From Planctomycetota bacterium (GTDB taxonomy: Bacteria > Planctomycetota > PLA2 > JAEUHO01), in assembly GCA_030066775.1 (NCBI GenBank), contig JASJAY010000014.1, positions 1-40,878 on the forward strand: a stretch of 40,878 nucleotides of DNA. The letters run 5' to 3'. Positions 29,252-36,226 of this stretch are shown in pieces. The translations under genes were made by a program, and so were the position numbers. Every line of letters begins with the position of its first letter. Positions within the stretch are counted from its first letter, which is position 1. Below the pieces are notes generated by a model. The model was not told the origin of the DNA and ran no database searches. It was given only the letters and a program-made list of their open reading frames with translations.

Positions 29252-30199
29252 CTAGCGGCGCATCGGGTCCCCGAAGGTGTCCGGCAAGAGGCGCGGGTTG
29301 ATGCGGATGTCGCTGGGGAACGCGAGCAGGAAGCGCTTGTACTGGCTGCCCGCCACCCAGTCGCGGCGCGAGTACGCCTCGATCTTGCCGGGGTAGCGGA
29401 ACTGCGGGCCCTTCTTCCAGTTGGAGAGCACGTACGCCTCGGTGGGCTGGCGCTCCGCCGCGTTGCCCTTGACCACGACCACGCCGGGGTACGTGACCTT
29501 CGAGACGCGCCGCTGGTCGTTCACCTCGTAGGCGAAGAAGAACTCCATGTTCGCGCCGCCGGGGAAGGTGCGCAGCACCTTGACCCAGTTGCCGGCGAAC
29601 GTGCCCGTGCCCGACGTGGGGCCGAGGTACTTGAACGTGACGGTCGGGCCCTTGAGACCCTGCAGCGTCAGGAACTTCGCGATGTCGGCGAGGCGGTCGC
29701 GATCCTGCTGCAGCTGCTTGATCGCCTTGGCGCCCTCGGCCGTGCCGTGGATGCGTCGCGCCGCGCCGCTCGCGGGGATGACCCACATCTGGTTGCCGCG
29801 CAGGATCTTCGTGGTGATCGGCGTGTTGCCGGTCAGCTGCCGCGTCTGGCGCCACTCCTGGCGGAACTTGTCGGGCGCCTTGAACCAGAGGCGCAGGAAG
29901 CCCTCCTGGTGGGTGTCCTCGACGTCGAGCTGCACGTCGTGCAGGTGCGCGAAGAAGGACGTGATGTCGTTCACGCCCGGCTTGCCGTCGTTCACCCAGC
30001 GGATCGCCTGGTCGAACATGTTCGCGCCCCAGACCAGGGTGGGGTCCTGGCCGGGCTGACCGGGCTGGCGCGGCGTCCCGCCGGCTCCCTGCGCGTTGGC
30101 TTCGGGGAGGACGTCGACGGAGCCGGGCACGCCGATCACGGCCGCAGCGAGCAGCAGCAGGCCGAGGCGGGCGAGGTGGGGGAGGCGGATTCGGTGCAT
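29252..30199 (-). CDS. LolA-like periplasmic protein, paralogue 3 of a tandem set
   Basis: The ATG at 30199 has AAAGGA about 11 bases upstream and gives 315 residues with a Sec signal peptide (LGLLLLAAAVIGVPG, cut near ANAQ). The body shares the LolA/LppX-type open beta-barrel pattern with its two neighbours: FDQAIRWV, then GFLRLWFKAPDKFRQEWR, a GNQMWVIP strand, RIHGTAEGAKAIKQLQQDRD, and a late GKIEAYSRR strand. LolA carries lipoproteins across the periplasm; these longer relatives may instead bind lipids or sense envelope state, which is inference. It is third in the operon, 58 bases after paralogue 2, with a hairpin in the gap. Confidence 0.72.
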   Translation of the reverse strand: MHRIRLPHLARLGLLLLAAAVIGVPGSVDVLPEANAQGAGGTPRQPGQPGQDPTLVWGANMFDQAIRWVNDGKPGVNDITSFFAHLHDVQLDVEDTHQEGFLRLWFKAPDKFRQEWRQTRQLTGNTPITTKILRGNQMWVIPASGAARRIHGTAEGAKAIKQLQQDRDRLADIAKFLTLQGLKGPTVTFKYLGPTSGTGTFAGNWVKVLRTFPGGANMEFFFAYEVNDQRRVSKVTYPGVVVVKGNAAERQPTEAYVLSNWKKGPQFRYPGKIEAYSRRDWVAGSQYKRFLLAFPSDIRINPRLLPDTFGDPMRR

Positions 30200-30219
30200 G
30201 GCGTTCGAAATTCCTTTGA

Positions 30220-30243
30220 CCGCCGGGCATGGTCCCACGGCGG
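30220..30243. repeat. Intercistronic hairpin between LolA-like paralogues
   Basis: CCGCCG (30220-30225) and CGGCGG (30238-30243) with an inner GG/CC extension form an 8-bp stem with one bulge. It lies between the stop of paralogue 2 and the ribosome site of paralogue 3 and might set their relative amounts. Confidence 0.35.
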
Positions 30244-30257
30244 CGTCATCGCTTCAT

Positions 30258-31112
30258 CTATTTGGGCGGTCCGAAGACCGTGTCGGCCAGCTTGGGGTTC
30301 AGCTGCACGCGCTCCGGGAAGAGCAGCACGAAGCGCCGGAGGCCCCCGGTCGTCGCGGGCGCGAAGCCCTGGATGCGCGCCGGCCGCGCGTGCCCGTTCG
30401 GCATGCGACGCCAGCGGTCGAGCACGAACCACTCCTGGCGCTGTCCGCTCGCCTTGTCGCCCTGAATGCCGACGGCGTGGGGATGCCGGCCGGCTGCCTG
30501 CCCCGCCGCGGCCGGGGCCTTGGCGAAGAAGAAGACCATCGTCGGCTCACCCGGTGCCGTGCGGCGCACGCGCTCGAAGGCGGGCGCGTCCTTCGGGGCC
30601 AGCGGCGCGGCGAGGCGCTGGGCGCCCTCGAGCGTCCAGGTGACGCCCTTGCCGTCGAGCGAGACGGGGCTGAGGAACCGCGCGAGGTCGGCCAGCTGCT
30701 TCAGGTCGCGCTTGAGCTGGCGGATCGTCGCGGCGCCGTCGCCGCGGCCGTGCTGCGCCTTCCACGTCTTCGAGGACGGGGTCTTGATCCACGCCTTGCC
30801 GCCGTCGAGCACCTTGATCGTGGGCGAGGTGTCGCGGCTGGAGGTGCGCCACTCCTCGCGGAAGCGGTTCGGGGCCTGGAACCAGAGCTCGAGGTGGCCC
30901 TGGTGGTGGCGGCCGGACGACGCCTCGTCGTCGATCTGCACGTCCTTGAACAGCAGGTGCGCGCTGGTGACCGCCTGCATGGCCGGCCCGGTTCCCTGCA
31001 TCCACCGCACGCTGTCTGCGAAGACGGCGCGCCCGCGAACAGTCGGGTCGTCGGCCGTCGCCGGCGCGAGCGCCAGGAGCAGCAGGGCGGCGGGTGCCAA
31101 CAGACGCAGCAT
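30258..31112 (-). CDS. LolA-like periplasmic protein, paralogue 2 of a tandem set
   Basis: A 284-residue protein with a Sec signal (LLAPAALLLLALAPATA). Conserved landmarks match the other two copies: FADSVRWM, GHLELWFQAPNRFREEWR, GKAWIKTP and AQHGRGDGAATIRQLKRDLKQLADLARFLSP. It is the shortest of the three and the most divergent in the second half, with a Pro/Ala-rich insertion (KAPAAAGQAAGRHPH) where the others have a simple strand turn. It starts 20 bases after the stop of paralogue 1, so translation from one mRNA is likely. The ligand is unknown. A lipid or lipoprotein carrier role is inferred from the fold only. Confidence 0.68.
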   Translation of the reverse strand: MLRLLAPAALLLLALAPATADDPTVRGRAVFADSVRWMQGTGPAMQAVTSAHLLFKDVQIDDEASSGRHHQGHLELWFQAPNRFREEWRTSSRDTSPTIKVLDGGKAWIKTPSSKTWKAQHGRGDGAATIRQLKRDLKQLADLARFLSPVSLDGKGVTWTLEGAQRLAAPLAPKDAPAFERVRRTAPGEPTMVFFFAKAPAAAGQAAGRHPHAVGIQGDKASGQRQEWFVLDRWRRMPNGHARPARIQGFAPATTGGLRRFVLLFPERVQLNPKLADTVFGPPK

Positions 31113-31132
31113 GCCGGGGGCGGCGGCCCGTC

Positions 31133-32074
31133 CTAGCGGCGGCGCCGCGGGGGCAGGAAGAGCGACTCGTCGATGCCGGCGTTGATCTTGATGTCCTCCA
31201 CCGTGGCGCGCAGGAAGCGCGCGGGGGCCTGGCCGGAGCCGGGCATGAAGGAGTAGGCGTCGATCGAACGCGGATAGCGGAACGCGCGCGGCGAGCCGGC
31301 CGGGCTATCGCCCCAGCCCTTCAGGATGTAGTCCTCGGTGGGGATCTGCTGGCGGCGGTCGCCGTCGACCCGGACCACACCCGGGTACGTCGCGCGGATG
31401 GTGCCGGCCTGGTCCTTCTGGTACGCGAGCCAGAAGTGGACCGTGGCCGCGCCCTGGGCAAAGCGGCTGATCTTGGCCCAGTTGCCGGCGTAGGTGCCCT
31501 TGCCCTGGCGCAGGCCGGCGAAGGCGAAGCGCACGCCGGGGCCGCGCAGCTCACCGAGCGTGATGAACCTCGCGAGGTCGCCGAGGCGCTCGGCGTCGGT
31601 CTGGAGCTGCTTGATCGCGCGCGTGCCCTCGGCCGTGCCGTGCATGCGCCGCGTCTGTCCGTTGCCCTGGATGATCCACATCTGCGTGCGCGGCGGGTTC
31701 ACCTGCCGGTTCACGTTGAGGATCTTGGTCATGCGCTTGCCGCCGGTCGTGAGCTCCCAGCGGAAGCGGTCGTTCGTCTTCCACCACAGGCGCATGGGGC
31801 CCTTGTGGCGCGACTGCTCGAGATCGAGCTCGGCGTTCAGCTTGACGTAGAAGCTGCTTGCCTTGCCGATGCCCTGGCCGCCGCGGGCGACCCAGCGGAT
31901 GCAGTCGTCGAAGAGGCGCGCGCCCTGGTCGGCGGTGGGCGGCTTGGCGGGCGGACGCACGTCGCCGCCGGCCTTCGCCTGGGCGGGCGTGCCCGTGCCG
32001 AGCACGACGGCGAGGCCGATCAGGAAGGCCACGGCCAAGGGCGTACGCACGTGCGGGAGGAAACGTCGGATCAT
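31133..32074 (-). CDS. LolA-like periplasmic protein, paralogue 1 (first gene of the set)
   Basis: A 313-residue protein with a Sec signal (LAVAFLIGLAVVLGTG, cut near AQAK). It shares with the two following genes FDDCIRWV, GPMRLWWKTNDRFRWEL, TQMWIIQGNGQTRRMHGTAEGTRAIKQLQTDAERL and a YAGNWAKI strand, and keeps the same length and order of elements, so the three arose by duplication. The ATG at 32074 has AGGAG 9 bases upstream. A candidate promoter lies about 100 bases further out, shared as a divergent region with the M16 pair. The role is unknown beyond a probable periplasmic lipid- or lipoprotein-binding function. Confidence 0.7.
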   Translation of the reverse strand: MIRRFLPHVRTPLAVAFLIGLAVVLGTGTPAQAKAGGDVRPPAKPPTADQGARLFDDCIRWVARGGQGIGKASSFYVKLNAELDLEQSRHKGPMRLWWKTNDRFRWELTTGGKRMTKILNVNRQVNPPRTQMWIIQGNGQTRRMHGTAEGTRAIKQLQTDAERLGDLARFITLGELRGPGVRFAFAGLRQGKGTYAGNWAKISRFAQGAATVHFWLAYQKDQAGTIRATYPGVVRVDGDRRQQIPTEDYILKGWGDSPAGSPRAFRYPRSIDAYSFMPGSGQAPARFLRATVEDIKINAGIDESLFLPPRRRR

Positions 32075-32164
32075 GGAGCGGGCTCCTGGAGGCGGGGAGG
32101 GCGGGGCGCGCCGGGCGTCGCCCAGGAGAAGGGGGCCACTCCCTACTTCCGTGTAGTCGGTTCG

Positions 32165-32188
32165 TTGCGCCGCAATCTACCGCCGCAA
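32165..32188. promoter_or_regulatory. Possible promoter/operator of the LolA-like operon
   Basis: On the minus strand TAGATT (32179-32174) could be a -10 with a leader of about 95 bases. A small dyad TTGCG-C-CGCAA (32165-32175) and a second CGCAA overlap it. The rest of this 186-base divergent gap shows nothing recognisable except the candidate element of the M16 pair. Confidence 0.22.
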
Positions 32189-32241
32189 ACAGGCCTCCAC
32201 GGACGATCTTCGAGCGCTGCGGAGCCGGGCCCGGGCCGAGG

Positions 32242-32247
32242 TAGGTT
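32242..32247 (+). promoter_or_regulatory. Candidate -10 element TAGGTT, M16 pair
   Basis: TAGGTT lies 13 bases before the ATG at 32261. No ribosome site is visible in between. Confidence 0.28.
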
Positions 32248-32260
32248 CTGCGGTCACCCA

Positions 32261-33574
32261 ATGGCCACCGCGACCCGTCCCATCCCCGTCCCGCGCCCGC
32301 GCGTGCTCGCCCCCGGGGTCCGGCTCTTCGTCGTGCGCACGAAGCGGTTCGCCACGAGCGTGTGCCGGATCGTGGTCCATCGGCCGCTCGGCCCCGACGC
32401 GGCCACGGCGGCGGTGCTCGCCAAGGTGCTCGCGTCCGCGACGGCGCGCCACCCCACGCGGCGGGCGTTGGCGGACGCCCTCGCCGATCTCTACGGGGCG
32501 ACGCTGCACGTCGGGGTCGGCAAGCTGGGCGACCGCCAGCTCTTCTCCGCGAACCTCGAGTGGCCCACCGCGCACGTGACCACGGCCCGCACCGCGTTGG
32601 CCCAAGGGCTCGAGCTGCTCGGAGACGTCTTCACCCGGCCCGCCCGCGAGCCCGGAACGCCCGCGCTCTTGCGGCGCGATCTCGTCGCGAGCGAGCGCAC
32701 GAACCTGCTGCGCGCGCACGCGGCGCTCAAGGGGGACAAGGCGGCCTGGACCCTGCGCCAGCTCATTGCCACCACGTGCCGGGGCGAGCCGTTTGCGCGG
32801 GATGCGCGCGGCCGCGCCGCCGAGGCGCGGGCGGTGACGGCCGAGGCGGTCACGGCCTTGCACACGGAGGTGATCCGGCGGGCGCCGATCGACATCTGGT
32901 TCGTCGGCGACGTGGCCCCGGCGGCCGCGGAGCGCGCGGTCGCACGCCACCTGGCCTGGCCCGAGCGGGTGCGGCGTCCGATGACCGCACCCAAGGCGGT
33001 CTCGATGCGCCCGGCACGTCCCCGGCCGCGGCGACGCGTCTTCGAGGACGCCGTCGCCCAGACCCGGCTCGCGTTCGCGTGGCGCGGGATCGTCCCGCAT
33101 CGCGGACCGGCCGCGGCGGCCGCGCTTGCCTTGGGCGGCGTGCTCGGGGGCGGCGCGTACGGCCGGCTCTTCAAGGAGCTGCGCGAGGCGCAGGGCCTCT
33201 GCTACGACGCGTCCGCGTACTACGACCGCAGCAAGGGACTGGTCGTGGTGGAGCTGGGCGTGGATCCCGGGGACGAGCGGCGCGCGGCGCAGGGCGTGCG
33301 CGCGCTGTGGCGCGAGGTCGCGTCCGGTCACCTCGACGCGCACGCCCATGCGGCCTTCCTCGAGGAGCAGGCGCATCGGATCCGCACGCTCGGCGATCAG
33401 CGCGGGGCGTGGCTCGGCTGGCTGCAGCAGGCCGACGCGCTCGGGCTCGACCCGGATCCGCAGGCGCGCTTCGAGCGGCTCCGCCGGGTGACGCCGGCCG
33501 CGCTGCGTGGCGTGGGGCGGCGCCTCGGCCTCGACACGACCGTGGTCCTGCGTCCGCCGGGAACGAGCGGATGA
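32261..33574 (+). CDS. M16-family protein of the YfmF type, no zinc site
   Basis: From the ATG at 32261 this is a 437-residue two-domain M16 (pitrilysin fold) protein. It resembles Bacillus YfmF: GVRLFVVRTKRFATSVCRIVVH, an ALADALADLYGATLHVGVGKLGDRQLFSANLEW segment in the place where an active enzyme has HxxEH, and the second half GGVLGGGAYGRLFKELREAQGLCYDASAYYDRSKGL. The lack of a zinc motif suggests a non-catalytic partner that pairs with the downstream enzyme, as in other M16 heterodimers. YfmF/YfmH are linked by annotation to elongation factor P modification in Bacillus; no efp is nearby. The stop overlaps the next start (ATGA). Confidence 0.82.
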   Translation: MATATRPIPVPRPRVLAPGVRLFVVRTKRFATSVCRIVVHRPLGPDAATAAVLAKVLASATARHPTRRALADALADLYGATLHVGVGKLGDRQLFSANLEWPTAHVTTARTALAQGLELLGDVFTRPAREPGTPALLRRDLVASERTNLLRAHAALKGDKAAWTLRQLIATTCRGEPFARDARGRAAEARAVTAEAVTALHTEVIRRAPIDIWFVGDVAPAAAERAVARHLAWPERVRRPMTAPKAVSMRPARPRPRRRVFEDAVAQTRLAFAWRGIVPHRGPAAAAALALGGVLGGGAYGRLFKELREAQGLCYDASAYYDRSKGLVVVELGVDPGDERRAAQGVRALWREVASGHLDAHAHAAFLEEQAHRIRTLGDQRGAWLGWLQQADALGLDPDPQARFERLRRVTPAALRGVGRRLGLDTTVVLRPPGTSG

Positions 33575-34848
33575 CGCGCGCCCGCTGGACGATCGAGCCG
33601 GAGCCCCTGACCGGGCGGCCCGTGCACCGCGCCACCGCGCGCGGGGGCACGGAGGTCTGGGTGCTGCCCATGCCGGGCTTCGCGCGCAGCTATGCCTCGC
33701 TCACCGCCCGCTACGGCTCGCGCGACGTGACGCTCCCCGACGGCGCGCCGCTGCCCGACGGCGTGGCGCACTTCCTCGAGCATCGGATGTTCCAGACGCC
33801 CGAGGGCGACGTGTTCGACCTCTACGCGGCGCGCGGCGCCTCCGCCAACGCGTACACGACCTTCGACCACACCTGCTACCTGTTCCACTCGACGACGCGC
33901 TTCGAGGCGAACCTCGACACGCTCCTCACCACGCTCGACGCGCTGGAGCCGGACCCGGAGGGCATCGAGCGCGAACGCGGGATCATCGCCCAGGAGATCG
34001 CCATGTACGCCGACGACGCGTCGTGGCGCGGGTACTTCAACCTGCTCGAGGGCCTGTACCGGTCGCATCCGGTGCGGCGCGACATCGCGGGCACGGCGCG
34101 GTCCATCGCCGGGATCGACGCGGCCCTCCTGGGCCGGATCCACGCTGCGTACTACCACCCACGGAATCTCGTGCTCGTGGCTGCGGGCCCGGTCGATCCC
34201 GATCTCGTGCTGGATCGGGCCGATCAGCTCCTCACGGGGCCGGGGCGCGGCCGCCGCAATCGGCGTCGGCGGGCCTCGGAGCCGCCCGAGGTGTGCCGCG
34301 GGCGCCGGCGCGTGCGGCTGCCGGTGGAGCGCGCCTCGGTCTACCTCGGTCTGAAGGAGCGCGCGCCGGGGGGCGGCCGGCGGCGGATCGAGCGCCAGGT
34401 GGCCGCCGTCGCGGTCCTGGAGATGCTCTGCGGGGACGGCGGCCGCGTGCAGCGGGCGCTCTACGACGAAGGAGTGATCGACGCGGGGTTCTACGGGACC
34501 TACGAGGACGACCAGGACTACGCCTTCGCCACGATCGCGGCCGAGGTCGACCGCGCACAGCCCTTCGTGCGCCGGCTCACGCAGGCGCTCACCGCCGCCG
34601 CCGCGACGCCGTTCACCGCCGATGAGGTCGAGCGCACGCGGCGCAAGCTGCTCGGCCGCCATCTGCGACGCTTCAACGCCCCCGTGCAGGCGGCGGACTG
34701 GTTGCTCGACGTCGCGCTCGACGGCAATCCGATCGCAGCGGGCGTCGAGGCGCTGGCGCGGCTCACGCCGCGCGCGTTGACGCATCGCATGCGCGCGTTG
34801 CTCTCCGCACCGCGGTCGGTGTCGATCGTCGAACCGCGGTCCGTGTGA
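33571..34848 (+). CDS. M16-family zinc peptidase of the YfmH type
   Basis: The ATG at 33571 overlaps the previous stop by 4 bases and gives 425 residues. The inverted zinc motif HFLEH (67-71) is followed by GASANAYTTFDHTCYLF and, about 70 residues on, by a QEIAMY segment supplying the third ligand, so this is the catalytic member of the pair. The second half keeps the M16 substrate-binding end (EMLCGDGGRVQRALYDEGVIDAGFYGTY). With the YfmF-like partner it probably forms a closed chamber that degrades peptides in the cytoplasm; neither protein has a signal peptide. The substrate is unknown. The stop is followed by the conserved 11-mer and a hairpin. Confidence 0.88.
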   Translation: MTRARWTIEPEPLTGRPVHRATARGGTEVWVLPMPGFARSYASLTARYGSRDVTLPDGAPLPDGVAHFLEHRMFQTPEGDVFDLYAARGASANAYTTFDHTCYLFHSTTRFEANLDTLLTTLDALEPDPEGIERERGIIAQEIAMYADDASWRGYFNLLEGLYRSHPVRRDIAGTARSIAGIDAALLGRIHAAYYHPRNLVLVAAGPVDPDLVLDRADQLLTGPGRGRRNRRRRASEPPEVCRGRRRVRLPVERASVYLGLKERAPGGGRRRIERQVAAVAVLEMLCGDGGRVQRALYDEGVIDAGFYGTYEDDQDYAFATIAAEVDRAQPFVRRLTQALTAAAATPFTADEVERTRRKLLGRHLRRFNAPVQAADWLLDVALDGNPIAAGVEALARLTPRALTHRMRALLSAPRSVSIVEPRSV

Positions 34849-34851
34849 AGA

Positions 34852-34862
34852 CAAGCGAAGCG
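34852..34862 (+). repeat. Intergenic 11-mer CAAGCGAAGCG, copy 2
   Basis: Identical to 12799-12809 and placed 3 bases after the stop of the YfmH-like gene. A hairpin starts at the next base. Confidence 0.45.
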
Positions 34863-34889
34863 CGCGGTTGTGGCGAAACGCCAACCGCG
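34863..34889. terminator. Strong hairpin downstream of the M16 pair, terminator-like
   Basis: CGCGGTT-GT-GGCG and CGCC-AACCGCG form an 11-bp stem with a 2-base bulge and an AAA loop, 14 bases after the YfmH stop. No T run follows, so it may be a Rho-assisted end point, or an operator since it overlaps the -35 region of the WYL gene. Confidence 0.45.
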
Positions 34890-34895
34890 TAGAAT
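34868..34895 (+). promoter_or_regulatory. Candidate promoter TTGTGG-N16-TAGAAT, WYL regulator gene
   Basis: The -10-like TAGAAT (34890-34895) lies 8 bases before the ATG at 34904 and the -35-like TTGTGG is at 34868-34873. No ribosome site is present, so a leaderless mRNA is predicted. The hairpin covers the -35 and spacer. Confidence 0.42.
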
Positions 34896-34903
34896 CCCCG
34901 ACC

Positions 34904-36016
34904 ATGTCATCCGTCGCCCGCGACCGCATTCGGCGTTGTCTCGCCATGATTCCCCTCATCCGGGCGCGTCCCGGCATCCGGATTCCGGAGCTGGCGTCGA
35001 TCTTCGGCGTGCCCGAAGACGACATCTGGGAGGACATCACGGAGGTGCTGACGATGTGCGGCGTGCCGCCGTACCTGCCGCACAACTACTTCGTGTTCTC
35101 GATTCGCGGCGATCGCGTCTGGATCCGCTTCGCGGAGCACCTGAGCCGCCCGGTGCACCTGACGCTCCAGGAGGCGCTGGCCATCGATCTGGCCCTGCGC
35201 AGCCTCAGCGGCGGCCGCGTGCCCCAATTCCGGGACGCCGCCCCGCGCCTGCGCAAGAAGCTGGGCGAGCTCCTGAGCGGCCCCGACCGGCGCGCGCTGG
35301 AGACGTTCGACGCGTCGGTGGGGGGGCGCAAGCCCTCGGATCTCGTGACCGAGACGATCCGGCTCCTCAAGGAGGCCATGCAGCGCAACCTGGGCGTCGA
35401 GATCGAGTACTACACGGCCAGCCGCGACGAGGTCAGCACCCGCGTCATCGAGCCGTTCGGCCTGATCGATCACAAGGGCTTCTGGTACGCCGTGGCCCAC
35501 GACCGCCTGCGGGAGCGCGAGGTCCCGTTCCGGGTCGACCGCATCCGCTCCGCCACGATCCTCGAGGACGACGAGTACGAGGTGCCCGACGGCTTCACGA
35601 TCGAGGACTGGCGGCGCGACGAGATGTGGTCCGCCGCCCCCAGCGACGTCGAGGTCAAGGTCCGCTTCTCGGCCCGCGTGGCCGGCCGGATCCGCGAGGA
35701 CACGGATCGCCGCGCCCTGCGCGAGCTGCCCGACGGGGGGGTGCAGAAGACCTTCCGCATCAGCCGCGATCGCCCGCGCTGGCTCTTCACCCACATCGCG
35801 CGCTACGGCTGCGACGCCGAGATCGTCTCGCCGAGCGAGGTCCGCAAGGGCATGGCCGCCTTCCTGGACGAGCTCCTCGACGGCTACGGCGGCGCCCTGC
35901 CCATCGAGGGCGACCCCCGGCGCGCGGCCAACGCCCCGCGGCGCCGGGCCGCGGCCGCCGTCGCCCGCCCCAAGAAGCGCCGCACCAAGCGCAAGCCCCG
36001 CCGCCGGCCGTCCTAG
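34904..36016 (+). CDS. WYL-domain transcriptional regulator
   Basis: The ATG at 34904 gives 370 residues. Residues about 5-75 form a helix-turn-helix-like N-terminus (IPLIRARPGIRIPELASIFGVPEDDIWEDI), related to the PafC/DeoR-like regulators. The central WYL domain (about 155-240) reads IEYYTASRDEVSTRVIEPFGLIDHKGFWYAVAHD, with the Trp-Tyr pair as W-Y in GFWYAV, then the arginines of FRVDRIRSA. A WCX-type C-terminal region follows, ending in a very basic tail (PKKRRTKRKPRRRPS). WYL domains bind nucleic acid or nucleotide ligands and control DNA-damage, defence or stress genes. The target is unknown; self-control through the hairpin over its own promoter is possible. Confidence 0.87.
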   Translation: MSSVARDRIRRCLAMIPLIRARPGIRIPELASIFGVPEDDIWEDITEVLTMCGVPPYLPHNYFVFSIRGDRVWIRFAEHLSRPVHLTLQEALAIDLALRSLSGGRVPQFRDAAPRLRKKLGELLSGPDRRALETFDASVGGRKPSDLVTETIRLLKEAMQRNLGVEIEYYTASRDEVSTRVIEPFGLIDHKGFWYAVAHDRLREREVPFRVDRIRSATILEDDEYEVPDGFTIEDWRRDEMWSAAPSDVEVKVRFSARVAGRIREDTDRRALRELPDGGVQKTFRISRDRPRWLFTHIARYGCDAEIVSPSEVRKGMAAFLDELLDGYGGALPIEGDPRRAANAPRRRAAAAVARPKKRRTKRKPRRRPS

Positions 36017-36056
36017 GGACCCTCGGACGGCCCCGCAAGAGTCGATGTCGCGGCCT

Positions 36057-36075
36057 GTGGTACGGCCATTACCAC
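36057..36075. promoter_or_regulatory. Inverted repeat upstream of the VPS10/WD40 gene
   Basis: GTGGTA and TACCAC, perfect complements 7 bases apart, lie just before a -10-like TAGACT (36081-36086). An operator is possible. The remaining part of this 210-base gap, up to the ribosome site GGAGG next to the ATG, shows nothing recognisable. Confidence 0.28.
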
Positions 36076-36226
36076 CTTGCTAGACTGGGCTTCCGGGCAT
36101 TTTGGGAACGCGTGGACACGCTTCGTCGTTGCGTGGGCCCAGATTGCGGAATTCGTGCTGCGGGCGCCCCCCCGCCGCGCGGGATCCTGACCGGCTCGAA
36201 CCGACCTGCATCCACGCGGAGGCTTC

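Noticed and set aside
32165..32188. Riboswitch upstream of the LolA-like operon
   Set aside because: The leader is short and shows only small dyads; no known riboswitch core could be recognised.
36190..36205. T-arm-like string GGCTCGAACC in the gap before the VPS10 gene
   Set aside because: No matching acceptor or anticodon arms can be placed around it, so it is not a tRNA.
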